Shown here: one piece after another, positions 24,921-33,577 of the stretch | How positions within the stretch are numbered: position 1 is the first letter of the stretch | Layout: each line of letters begins with the position of its first letter | NCBI RefSeq assembly: GCF_009766095.1 | Contig: NZ_LMUD01000047.1 | Span: 113,485-177,484 of the forward strand | Reading direction: 5' to 3' | From: Granulicella sp. S190 | Lineage (GTDB): Bacteria > Acidobacteriota > Terriglobia > Terriglobales > Acidobacteriaceae | DNA: 64,000 bases | Made by a program: the position numbers and the translations under genes | Notes under the pieces: generated by a model | The model's input: only the letters and a program-made list of their open reading frames with translations | Told to the model about the DNA's origin: nothing | Databases searched by the model: none

Positions 24921-27431
24921 TTATTCCGCACGGAGCGCGGTCGTGGGATCAACCGAAGACGCTCTACGTGCAGGGATGACAGCAGCCAGTAACGCCACCA
25001 CCGCAATCAGCAACACCACGGCGAAGAGCGTGATCGGGTCCGCCGTCGAAACCCCGAAGAGCTGGCTCTGTAGAAGTCTGCCGAGCAGGATCGAGCAGGG
25101 AATCGCCACTGCGACGCCGACTGCTGCCAACCGAAACACATCCAGCAACACCATCCGCGACACGCCCATCCGTGAAGACCCCAGCGCGATGCGAATGCCG
25201 ATCTCGCGTGTTCGCTGTGCGGTCGAATAAGCCAGCACGCCGTAGAGACCGATCCCCGCCAGCGCCGTCGCGAGTAGGCCAAATGAGATCGCCAGCAGCT
25301 CAATCAGGCGTTCGTTCTTCAGGGTGGTGTCGATCTGCTCGTCCATCGTCCGCAGCGAGTCGACTGCAAGCCCGGCGTCGATCTGCTTCATGGCCTGTCT
25401 CACCATGCCAAAGCTCTGCTCCGGCGGCGTCGTGGTGCGAAGGTAGAGATAAAGTTCGTCGACCGACTTTGCCTGCTTCAGCGCTCGGAACATCGTAGGC
25501 GGAGCCGCATCACGCACGTTGGCGTGCTTGGCATCTCGCGAGACGCCCACGATCACGTAGTCCAGCTTGTTGCCGCCGCCGAAAGCTACGCGCCGTCCAA
25601 GTGCCGCTGCCGCGTTCGTAAAGTAGTGTTTGGCAAAGCTCTCGTTGACCACCACAACTATCGGATGCGACGCATCGTCGTCCTCGCTGAAGCTGCGCCC
25701 CGCCAGCATCGGCTCCTGCATCCCGTGAAAGAACCCCGCATTGACAGTCGGAACTTCCACGTCGAAGTCGTCCTCTGCAGGCGCGGTGTAGCCCTCCACG
25801 GTGACGTTGCCGCTATGCCCATTGTCGGCCAACTCCGCATCGTTGGTAGCGGCAACTGATTGCACTCCCGGCAGCGCCGCCATCGCGTCGAGCACCTGCT
25901 GCTGCAACGCCGGAATCTTCTCCTTTGCGTACCCGGAGAGCAGGGGGTCAATGTGAAAGGTGATCAGGTGCGAGGTGTTGATGCCCGTATCGACTCGTCT
26001 CAGGTTCTGCATCGTTCGAACAAACAAGCTCGAACCTACCAACAGGAGAACGCTAAGGCCTACCTGCAACGAGACGATCACATGCCGGAAGCTTAGCGTG
26101 CCGCCCGCAGCAGTCGTCGTCTGCTGCTTCAGCGAGTTCACGATATTAGGTCTCAGCAGCTGCACCGCGGGAGCAAAGCTGAAGAGGAGGCTCACCGCGA
26201 GGGCGACCACGAAGTTGAAGAGCAGCAGGCGCGTATCGAGAGTCGTCGAGAAAGCCGATGCTCCATCCGTGCTTAGCCGCTGCACCAGAACGCGAAGACA
26301 CAGGGGAGCGATCAACAATCCAGCGACTCCGCCCGCGATGCCGATCAGAACTCCCTCTATCAGGAGCTGCTGCACGACGCGGCGCGCATTGGCTCCCAGC
26401 GCATAGCGTAGCGAAAACTCGCGCACCCGCGCCGCCGATCGCACCAGCAGCAGGCTCGCCACATTCACCGCCGCGATCAGCAGCACCAGAAACGCCATCC
26501 CCATCACCGCCAGCAGAGGCTTCTGCAGAGACTCCCGCGCATACGAGACACCTCGCGCTCCGGGCGTCATCTCCAGCCTGCTGCGAGTTAGATACTCATC
26601 GACGAAGCGCTGCGGCTGTGTTCCCAGCGCCTTCAACTCCTCCGCCCGCAGCGCATGCCACAAGGGAGCCATCGCTACCTCCGCACGCTCCGGAGTCTCA
26701 CCTGGCTTGAGCCGCCCGAGGATATCCATCCATCGGTCCTTGTGATCCTGCAGTCTAGTGCCCTTACCCGGCATCACCTGATCCAGCATCGACATCGGCA
26801 CGAAGACGTCGGGAATCTGTCCCCAGATCGCGCTCTGAAACGCCGGCGCGGAGACGCCAATCACCTGGTAGGGAGAGCCGTTGATGGAGATCGTCTGGCC
26901 GACAACTCCCGCATCCGAACCCATATGCGTCTGCCAATAGTGATAGCTGACGACCACTACAGGATTTCCCCCGGGCGTTGTATCGTCGCTAGCCGTCAGA
27001 AGCCGGCCCTCAGCTGCCGAAACCCCAAGCACGCTGAAGTAGTTGCCGCTCACGATCTCCGCATCCACTAGCTCGGAGACGCCGTGGCGAGTAACCCCGA
27101 CTCCGGCGGGCGAGGTAGCGATCAGGCCGTCGAACACCGCCGTACCTTTATCCTGCAGGTCGCGGTACATGGGGTAGGAGAAGGACTGCTCCGACCCGCC
27201 GCCATGATCGCTGCTATGTCCCTCCCATGCCTTGCCTGTGCCGCTCAAAACCACAAGCTGCTCCGGCGCGCGCACCGGCAGCGACCGCAACAACGCCTGG
27301 TCCAGCAGCGAAAAGATCGCCGTATTCGCACCCACTCCCAGCGCGAGGGTCAGCACAGCGGCCACCATGAACCCCGGCGACCGGCGAATCTGGCGAAGCG
27401 AGAAGCGAAGATCTTGCGTCAGTGAGTTCAT
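24921..27431 (-). CDS. ADOP-type ABC transporter permease (MacB/FtsX family)
   Basis: An 836-residue integral membrane protein. The start at 27431 (MNSLTQDLRFSLRQIRRSPG) is preferred over the open frame reaching 27461. It contains two copies of the MacB periplasmic core plus FtsX domain: N-terminal helix (FMVAAVLTLALGVGANTAIFSLLDQ), a periplasmic region, three helices (about 320-420), a second periplasmic region and a final set of three helices (LLAISFGLLATALAGIGLYGVLAYS... ending SVDPTTALRAE). The duplicated arrangement is the acidobacterial ADOP class. No ATPase gene is adjacent, so it either uses an ATPase elsewhere or acts without one; MacB relatives export peptides or lipids or transmit stress. 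Confidence 0.9.
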   Translation of the reverse strand: MNSLTQDLRFSLRQIRRSPGFMVAAVLTLALGVGANTAIFSLLDQALLRSLPVRAPEQLVVLSGTGKAWEGHSSDHGGGSEQSFSYPMYRDLQDKGTAVFDGLIATSPAGVGVTRHGVSELVDAEIVSGNYFSVLGVSAAEGRLLTASDDTTPGGNPVVVVSYHYWQTHMGSDAGVVGQTISINGSPYQVIGVSAPAFQSAIWGQIPDVFVPMSMLDQVMPGKGTRLQDHKDRWMDILGRLKPGETPERAEVAMAPLWHALRAEELKALGTQPQRFVDEYLTRSRLEMTPGARGVSYARESLQKPLLAVMGMAFLVLLIAAVNVASLLLVRSAARVREFSLRYALGANARRVVQQLLIEGVLIGIAGGVAGLLIAPLCLRVLVQRLSTDGASAFSTTLDTRLLLFNFVVALAVSLLFSFAPAVQLLRPNIVNSLKQQTTTAAGGTLSFRHVIVSLQVGLSVLLLVGSSLFVRTMQNLRRVDTGINTSHLITFHIDPLLSGYAKEKIPALQQQVLDAMAALPGVQSVAATNDAELADNGHSGNVTVEGYTAPAEDDFDVEVPTVNAGFFHGMQEPMLAGRSFSEDDDASHPIVVVVNESFAKHYFTNAAAALGRRVAFGGGNKLDYVIVGVSRDAKHANVRDAAPPTMFRALKQAKSVDELYLYLRTTTPPEQSFGMVRQAMKQIDAGLAVDSLRTMDEQIDTTLKNERLIELLAISFGLLATALAGIGLYGVLAYSTAQRTREIGIRIALGSSRMGVSRMVLLDVFRLAAVGVAVAIPCSILLGRLLQSQLFGVSTADPITLFAVVLLIAVVALLAAVIPARRASSVDPTTALRAE

Positions 27432-27687
27432 CTCTACCTTGTACCCCGCGAACGATGGCATCCTTTGTGCAGTTGCAGCGCCAACCTGCAGCGCAGCTAA
27501 CTCTATGGAAACAAATCAAACCTAACCGGTAGTTTTCAATAGTTATGTCCATCCTCGAACCGTTGTGTCCATTTTCGGGCGTTTGAACAGGGAGACTAGT
27601 CTTCGCGTAGATCGCTGATTTTTCGCCCAAGACGTACGGGAAAAGAGATTGTCATTTCCCCGTCGTTGCCGCTATTGTTGGGCTAAC

Positions 27688-27705
27688 TGTTCGGTAAACC
27701 GAACA
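27688..27705 (+). promoter_or_regulatory. Palindrome upstream of the Sel1-repeat gene
   Basis: TGTTCGGTAAACCGAACA is a perfect inverted repeat (8-base arms, 2-base centre) about 20 bases before the ATG, just ahead of the GAGGAAAG ribosome binding site. It fits a dimeric-repressor operator or a short leader hairpin. Confidence 0.5.
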
Positions 27706-27725
27706 ACGAGATTCGAGGAAAGTCT

Positions 27726-28505
27726 ATGAATCGGGTGGCTGTACTCGTACTGACAATGGCTTTCTCTACAGCCATTGCCCAAAACCAAAACCTATCTGTA
27801 CCTGAATTGAGAGAAAAGGCTGAAAAGGGGAACGCTCAAGCTCAATTCTCGATGGGAGAAGCTTTTTACTACGGGAAAGGTATTCCTCAGGATTACGCTC
27901 AAGCAATCGTTTGGTATGAGAAGGCGGCTCTCCAAGACGATATTGAAGCAGAATATTCTGTCGGCTATATGCATCGATTTGGACAAGGAGCACCTGTGAG
28001 CTATCCCTTAGCCGCCTTCTGGCTCGCTGGAGCTGCGGCTGGAGGATATGCTCCAGCCCAAAGTGAACTTGCTTCGCTTTTTGAATTTGGACTCGGGGTC
28101 GAACAGGATTCCACAAAGGCTTTCAATTGGTATATGAAGGCGGCACAACAAAGAAATGTCAGAGGAGAGTTTAATGTTGGCCTAATGTACGAGCAAGGAG
28201 ATGGAATACCACAAAGCCATACCCGTGCAGTTTATTGGTATCGCAAGGCGGGAGAACAGGGTTATGCGGCAGCTATGTGGAATCTTGGGGAAATGTATCA
28301 CACGGGTAAAGGAGTTCCGCGAAACTTTGCCGAAGCGTATTTTTGGTTTGATCTGGCACTCTCACAGCGCTGGGACAATATGGACCCTCAGTACCGCACG
28401 ACCCTTACCACGGAACGAGATGAGGTCGCTTCTCATTTGGCAAACACCGCTTTGCTCCAGACTCAGGAAAGAGCGCGGGTATGGGCTGACGTTCACAAAC
28501 CGTAG
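27726..28505 (+). CDS. Secreted Sel1-repeat (TPR-like) protein
   Basis: A 259-residue protein with a signal peptide (MNRVAVLVLTMAFSTAIAQ). About six Sel1 repeats of 36 residues follow, each of the form A...LG..Y..G.GV..D...A..WY.KAA (for example GKGIPQDYAQAIVWYEKAA and GKGVPRNFAEAYFWFDLAL). Such solenoids bind partner proteins. The strong GAGGAAAG site supports the start. Codon use is noticeably AT-richer than the flanking genes, and it lies between a permease and a helicase with no obvious connection, so it may be acquired DNA. Confidence 0.85.
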   Translation: MNRVAVLVLTMAFSTAIAQNQNLSVPELREKAEKGNAQAQFSMGEAFYYGKGIPQDYAQAIVWYEKAALQDDIEAEYSVGYMHRFGQGAPVSYPLAAFWLAGAAAGGYAPAQSELASLFEFGLGVEQDSTKAFNWYMKAAQQRNVRGEFNVGLMYEQGDGIPQSHTRAVYWYRKAGEQGYAAAMWNLGEMYHTGKGVPRNFAEAYFWFDLALSQRWDNMDPQYRTTLTTERDEVASHLANTALLQTQERARVWADVHKP

Positions 28506-28526
28506 GAAACTTATGTTCTAAATCCC

Positions 28527-28838
28527 ATGGATGGGAAAGTTCACATGACAGATCAGGAACAGAGGTGGTTGACTCTCTATCTTGCAAAGAAGGCTAAATC
28601 TCTATATCGGGAGAATCTGGCTCTACGGATGTTAGTCGAGAAACTGAAAGAGATAGGCTATCGGGATGTAGACGAAATCTTAGATAGCGCAAAGGGTTCT
28701 CCTGAGGCGGAATCGGCGGCGAATGCTTTTGATCAAGCGATTGACTCTAGGATGCCACCATTTCTCGAAGCTGATGAGGATCAGGCTTTTGGAAAATGGC
28801 TTCAAGATTACGGATTTGGTCAAGGAACGCCGAACTAG
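28527..28838 (+). CDS. Small protein of unknown function, downstream of the Sel1 gene
   Basis: A 103-residue protein starting 21 bases after the Sel1-repeat stop, in the same AT-richer base composition. An N-terminal helix with heptad-like Leu/Arg spacing (QRWLTLYLAKKAKSLYRENLALRMLVEKLKEIG) suggests a short coiled coil; the C-terminal half is acidic. Alternative start at 28545. No family recognised. Probably cotranscribed with the Sel1 gene. Confidence 0.6.
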   Translation: MDGKVHMTDQEQRWLTLYLAKKAKSLYRENLALRMLVEKLKEIGYRDVDEILDSAKGSPEAESAANAFDQAIDSRMPPFLEADEDQAFGKWLQDYGFGQGTPN

Positions 28839-29234
28839 GTTTTACCAATTTTTCACCCCCTAAAGCCGCCAACGCACATTTCAGACACCACCGAAAATTA
28901 CTGATCATCGCCAGCTGCATCGTTACTGTGCTACTATTATCTTGTACTCCGGTTAAAAGGAGTGCGGGCATCGCAGGCAAAGACTCTTCATGGACTTCGG
29001 AGTTTGGCCAGAGACTGCGATTCGCCTCTTCCCACCGCATACCTTCCCGCACCTTGGAAGCCGCGCTGGTTGCTCTGGCTGGACGACTCGTCAACGGACG
29101 AGTCTCGCCGTGCAGCAGCAGCGCTTCGATTCCCGACAGCAATGCTGACTAATTGAAATCCATGATGCCACGCTGGCATCCCTGCATCCTTATGCCGCTT
29201 TATAACGCCCACTCCGGGCCAGACAGGAAAAACC
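28839..29234. other. Long leader/intergenic region before the helicase gene
   Basis: About 400 bases. A 118-codon frame (28796-29152) with a lipobox-like LLLSC is present but overlaps the upstream gene and lacks a ribosome binding site, so it is not called. The stretch may act as a long 5' leader for the RNA helicase. Confidence 0.4.
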
Positions 29235-30782
29235 TTGACCTCCGCAACTCTAGACGCAACCACAGAACAGAACGAACAGATTATCCCAGCCCAGCACCAC
29301 TCCACCCCCGAAGGCAACGCTCCTGTAGCGAATGCAGTCGCGAATCCCGCTGGCCTTCCGCTCGTTGACGACGTTCGCTTCACCGACTTCAACATCTCCG
29401 ACTCCCTCAAGACCCGCCTCACCAACGCCGGCTTCCTTACGCCGACCCCGGTCCAGGCCAAGGCCATCCCGCCCGCCCTTGAAGGCGCCGACATCCTCGC
29501 CACCGCCTCCACCGGCACCGGCAAGACCCTCAGCTTTCTCATCCCTATGATCCAGCGCATGGATGCGAACTCCGTCCCCAGCACCAAGGGCAAGCGCGGT
29601 CCTATCCGCGCCCTTATCCTGCTGCCGACGCGCGAACTCGCCATGCAGGTGCTCGAGGCCTACTGGAAGCTCGTTCCCGGCTCCAAGAGCGATGCTGTGC
29701 TCGTCTGCGGCGGCCTCTCCGAGAACAACCAACTTGATCAGCTCGACCGCGGTCCCCGTCTCGTCGTCGCCACCCCTGGCCGCCTCGAAGACTTCCTCCG
29801 CCGTCGCGAGATCAACATCAACTCCGTCGAGATGCTCGTTCTTGACGAAGTGGATCGCATGCTCGACATGGGCTTCCTCCCCGCAATTCGCCGCATCGTA
29901 GGCGCGCTGCCGAAGACCCGCCAGACCATGTGCTATTCCGCGACCCTCGACGCGAACATCCGCGAGATCGTACGCGACTACGTCAACAAGCCCGTCCGCA
30001 TCGAGATCGGCACCACCTCCAAGCCCAGCGACCGCGTGGAACTTCGCGTCTACACCGTCATGCAGGACCAGAAGCTTGGCCTGCTCGACCAGATGCTGCG
30101 CCAGGAAGAGGGAACCTTCCTCGTCTTCTCGCGCACCAAGCACGGCGCCGACCGCATCTCGAAGAAGCTCGAGAAGCTGGGCCACGATGCTGACGTGATC
30201 CACGGCGACCGCAGCCAGTCGCAGCGCACCGCCGCTCTCAAGGGCTTTGCCACCGGCCGTCATCGCGTTCTCGTCGCCACCGACGTTGCCGCCCGCGGCA
30301 TCGACGTCAATGACATCGCACACGTGGTTAACTACGATCTGCCCAACGCTTCGGACGACTTCGTTCATCGCATCGGCCGCACCGGCCGCGCCGGCAAGAA
30401 GGGTGTTGCCACAACGTTCGTCATGCCGCAGGAGCGTCACGACGCCCGCAAGCTCGAGCGCGAACTGAAGATAAAGTTTGAGTGGCGCGAGGCCGATAAG
30501 AACCTTGAGAAGGAGGTCCGCAATGCACCCCTCGACACAACCGCCAAGGGACAGGACCTCATGCAGCTTGAAACCCGCTCCTGGAAGGGCAACGAGCCCG
30601 TCACACCGATGACGACGCCCAACGCCAACTACGGCGGCAACAAGAGCGGCTTCCGCAGCCGCAGCGGTGGCGGCGGCTTCTCCGGCGGACGCAACTCCGG
30701 CGGCCGTGGCCCCGGTGGCCGCCCCAGCAGCAACAGCCGCCCCGGCAGCAGCCGCTCCGGCCCAGCTCGCCGCGGTCAGTAA
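29235..30782 (+). CDS. DEAD-box-family ATP-dependent RNA helicase
   Basis: A 515-residue helicase. The ordered motifs are: Q motif region (FNISDSLKTRL), motif I ASTGTGKT, Ia PTRELA, Ib TPGR, motif II DEVD, motif III SAT, IV LVFSRT, V VATDVAARGID and VI HRIGRTGRAG. Motif II is DEVD instead of DEAD. A Gly/Arg/Ser-rich tail (about residues 460-515, many RGG-like blocks) binds RNA non-specifically. The start is a TTG at 29235 with AGGAAAA upstream. It probably remodels structured RNA during ribosome assembly or at low temperature. Confidence 0.93.
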   Translation: MTSATLDATTEQNEQIIPAQHHSTPEGNAPVANAVANPAGLPLVDDVRFTDFNISDSLKTRLTNAGFLTPTPVQAKAIPPALEGADILATASTGTGKTLSFLIPMIQRMDANSVPSTKGKRGPIRALILLPTRELAMQVLEAYWKLVPGSKSDAVLVCGGLSENNQLDQLDRGPRLVVATPGRLEDFLRRREININSVEMLVLDEVDRMLDMGFLPAIRRIVGALPKTRQTMCYSATLDANIREIVRDYVNKPVRIEIGTTSKPSDRVELRVYTVMQDQKLGLLDQMLRQEEGTFLVFSRTKHGADRISKKLEKLGHDADVIHGDRSQSQRTAALKGFATGRHRVLVATDVAARGIDVNDIAHVVNYDLPNASDDFVHRIGRTGRAGKKGVATTFVMPQERHDARKLERELKIKFEWREADKNLEKEVRNAPLDTTAKGQDLMQLETRSWKGNEPVTPMTTPNANYGGNKSGFRSRSGGGGFSGGRNSGGRGPGGRPSSNSRPGSSRSGPARRGQ

Positions 30783-30973
30783 CGCCGCCGCTCAGACACT
30801 AAGACGCTCCGCCCTGCCAGCCAACCAGCCGCAGCGCGGAGCGTCTCTGCTTTACATCGTCGGTGTAACTTGTCGTCAAAGTCACCTCAGTAATACCTAT
30901 TAGTTATTCTCCGGAAAGTAGTAATCCGCAGCGCGTTGAGTCTGACAGGCGTTACCCGCTGCACATCTCCCGA

Positions 30974-30979
30974 TACAAT
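30974..30979 (+). promoter_or_regulatory. Probable -10 element of the acyltransferase gene at 30986
   Basis: TACAAT lies 6 bases before the ATG, so the transcript would begin at or within the start codon (leaderless). A clear -35 is not visible. Confidence 0.4.
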
Positions 30980-30985
30980 CTGGCT

Positions 30986-32050
30986 ATGTCCAAGTCGAAT
31001 AGGCTGCAACTTGACTTCATCGATGGACTTCGTGCTGTCGCGGCCCTCTATATCGTTGTGCATCACTCCCTGCAGGCAGCAGACTACTTTCCTACAAGCC
31101 TCTATTTCATGGCGCGTGGTCACGACGTCGTCACGATCTTCATCGCAATCTCCGGCTTTTGCCTGACACTTCCTTTGGCTCAACGGGGCAACTGGAGCAT
31201 TCAGGCGAGTCAGTTCTATCGGCGGAGGGCAGTGCGCATTCTGCCCCCCTACTATGCCGCTATCGCAGTAGGATTACTTTTCGCTGCAGTCTACAGTTAC
31301 AAAAGCTACCTCCAGGATTATGGTGGTGCTCCCATAACACTGACGCTGTTGATGAGCCATCTCTTCCTCGTGCAAAACTGGATCCCGGATCAGAGATTTA
31401 CTCTTGATGGCCCTTTATGGTCGATCGCGGTAGAGTGCCAGATCTACCTTCTCTTTCCTCTGCTCCTATGGCTGTGGCGCCGCGGTGGGAAGCGGCTTCT
31501 TCTTGCAGTGAGCTTCGTCGTGGCACATGCTGTCTTCTACGCGGCCCATCATGTCGGAAGCGCCAACTACCTGTTTATCTTTACGCTCGGAATGTTAGGC
31601 GCCGAACTGGCTTTCTCCGAAAGCTCAGGGAAATGGCTGGGAATCACATTTCTATCGAGTGCTATGGCCTATGTGATATCGATTCGGATTGCTCGAACTC
31701 CAGTTCAGATTAGTGACATACTGGTCGGCTTAAGTACTGTGTTGCTGATGGCATATCTCACACGAAACCGCGAACATTGGGGCAATAAAGTTCTCGGATG
31801 GAAGCCTTTCGCCTGGGTGGGAACGTTTTCTTACAGCTTGTACCTCGTACATAGTTTTGTGCTGTCAGTCGTACGGCGATGGTTTCTAGGTTCAGACGGC
31901 GGCCATCTGAGAAGTGGAAAGATGGCTGTCCTCATGGTCTTTGTGGCCGGTCCCCTTGCGGTGGCCTCCAGTTATGGTTTTCATATGCTCTTCGAGCGCC
32001 CATTCATTAGTCGGAATCGCCAGCGGGTTGAACACAGACTTGCGTCGTGA
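30986..32050 (+). CDS. Acyltransferase-3 family membrane protein (first of four)
   Basis: A 354-residue protein with about ten membrane helices. The acyltransferase-3 signature is clear: FIDGLRAVAALYIVVHHSL near the N-terminus (catalytic-type His), ISGFCLTLPL, the FYRRRAVRILPPYYAAI helix and LDGPLWSIAVECQIYLLFPLLL. These proteins transfer acetyl or other acyl groups from the cytoplasm to sugars of lipopolysaccharide, exopolysaccharide or peptidoglycan on the outer face of the membrane. The target is unknown. It leads a run of four related genes plus a glycosyltransferase. Confidence 0.88.
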   Translation: MSKSNRLQLDFIDGLRAVAALYIVVHHSLQAADYFPTSLYFMARGHDVVTIFIAISGFCLTLPLAQRGNWSIQASQFYRRRAVRILPPYYAAIAVGLLFAAVYSYKSYLQDYGGAPITLTLLMSHLFLVQNWIPDQRFTLDGPLWSIAVECQIYLLFPLLLWLWRRGGKRLLLAVSFVVAHAVFYAAHHVGSANYLFIFTLGMLGAELAFSESSGKWLGITFLSSAMAYVISIRIARTPVQISDILVGLSTVLLMAYLTRNREHWGNKVLGWKPFAWVGTFSYSLYLVHSFVLSVVRRWFLGSDGGHLRSGKMAVLMVFVAGPLAVASSYGFHMLFERPFISRNRQRVEHRLAS

Positions 32051-32159
32051 GGCAGGGCGCTCATGGTTCGGAGCTTTCTTGACCAGCTACGCTTTTACCG
32101 CAAATCTTTCCTCATCAAATCAATTGATAAGATGAAGTTCATTGAGGGAGCAGAGTTTA

Positions 32160-33269
32160 GTGCCCGACGATTCCAAGAGCCTTCTCCACACTACCCTGCC
32201 CCTGCCGTCGAAGATCCATCAAATAAACGGACTTCAGATCATACGGGCCATCGCCGTTGCATTGGTTGCATGGTTACACGCTGGTCAGGACCTGGTGCCG
32301 GTGACGAAAGAGATCCTCCCGGAGTTCGGTGCCTTTGGCGTGGACATATTTTTTGTCATCAGCGGATTCATCATGTCGCTGATACTGCTTCGATCACGGC
32401 ATGAAGCGTCCGGTCTCCGCGCTACATGGGAATTTCTTAAGCGCCGCTTGATCCGGATCTTCCCCATCTACTGGCTCTTCTGCCTGATCATCGCGCTTCG
32501 GTTACTTCGAAATCGATCCTTCTTTCAACAAAACTATCTTCCCAGCATCTTCCTCTTGCCCTTTGGCCATCAGCCAACCCCCGCGCTTGTCAGTTTTAGT
32601 TGGACACTAGTCTTTGAGATCTTCTTCTACCTGTCGCTCTCTGTAATTCTGATGTTCTTTTCTGCGCGGCGGGCTGTCTTGGTCTCGATCGTATCTTTCT
32701 GCTCTGCAATTTTGCTTGGGGAAGTAGCAGGAACTCAGCATCCATTCTGGATCATCGGCTGTAATCCCATGTTGTTGGAGTTTGTCTTTGGCGCCCTTCT
32801 CGCCCTCGCACATCAGCGCTTGGGACGAATGCGTGGCTTTGGGATTGCACTTCTCCTCCTTGGTGTCGCCGAGGCTCTGTATCTGAGAGCGTTTCCTGAT
32901 CAGGGTGGCGCAAACGGGATGCAGATGGTACTCGCTGGTGTTCAGGTGATCAGGCGCGTCACCACCTGGGGACTCTCCGCTGCGATGATCGTAGGCGGTA
33001 TTATCTTCTGGTCGCCGGTGATCACGAAAAAACTGGGTCGCATCGTCGTTATCCTGGGGAACGCCTCGTATTCCACTTACCTCGCATCGGCCCTACTCAT
33101 CGAATTTACGATGCGGCTCATCCTGAAAATTCGTGGCGAGGCAACGATGTCTACCCCTGAGCACGTCGCCTATCAGACGCTCATCGTCTTCGCGGTCTTC
33201 GCAGGCGGATGGCTCTGCTACCAATTCATCGAGTGGCCAATGATTCGAAAGCTGCAAGGAATGGTCTAG
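32160..33269 (+). CDS. Acyltransferase-3 family membrane protein (second)
   Basis: A 369-residue multi-spanning protein. The GTG at 32160 is preferred because GAGGGAG lies 10 bases upstream, rather than an in-frame TTG at 32142. Signature elements: INGLQIIRAIAVALVAWLHA, GVDIFFVISGFIMSLILL, FLKRRLIRIFPIYWLFCLI and FSWTLVFEIFFYLSLS. It ends QFIEWPMIRKLQ, as in OafA-like enzymes. Separated from the first copy by about 110 bases on the same strand. Sequence identity to it appears low, so they probably modify different acceptors. Confidence 0.88.
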   Translation: MPDDSKSLLHTTLPLPSKIHQINGLQIIRAIAVALVAWLHAGQDLVPVTKEILPEFGAFGVDIFFVISGFIMSLILLRSRHEASGLRATWEFLKRRLIRIFPIYWLFCLIIALRLLRNRSFFQQNYLPSIFLLPFGHQPTPALVSFSWTLVFEIFFYLSLSVILMFFSARRAVLVSIVSFCSAILLGEVAGTQHPFWIIGCNPMLLEFVFGALLALAHQRLGRMRGFGIALLLLGVAEALYLRAFPDQGGANGMQMVLAGVQVIRRVTTWGLSAAMIVGGIIFWSPVITKKLGRIVVILGNASYSTYLASALLIEFTMRLILKIRGEATMSTPEHVAYQTLIVFAVFAGGWLCYQFIEWPMIRKLQGMV

Positions 33270-33577
33270 CCCGGATGTTTTGCGTCGGGTCATTCGCCTT
33301 CGAGTCATCGTTTTTTTGCTCGCTACATGATGGCCATAGACAATTCGTTACACTACTCTTGAACCTTCCGGGCTTTTCTGATGAGAATTTGTAACAAACG
33401 AAGTCTCTGCCAAAGGTATAGCTGGCTTTCGCCACGTGAGATTCGCTATGTTCTCTACGCCTGTCAGACCCAGGTCTATAGAGGCCACTGTGTTCGCACC
33501 GAAGAATGTAAGCTGTTGCTCAAAGGTCGAATACTCCCTTGGCTGTTATCGTGTCAGTTGCTCCAGCCCATTCAGAG
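33270..33577. other. Intergenic region between acyltransferase and glycosyltransferase genes
   Basis: About 300 bases. Short frames here have no ribosome binding site or family resemblance. A TTACACT near 33349-33355 might be a -10, but no matching -35 was found. Confidence 0.35.

Noticed and set aside
27726..28838. The low-GC Sel1 region as a prophage or mobile element
   Set aside because: No integrase, transposase, terminal repeats or target duplication were seen around it.
28796..29152. 118-codon frame with a lipobox-like LLLSC
   Set aside because: It overlaps the upstream gene by 42 bases, lacks a ribosome binding site and reads into low-complexity sequence.
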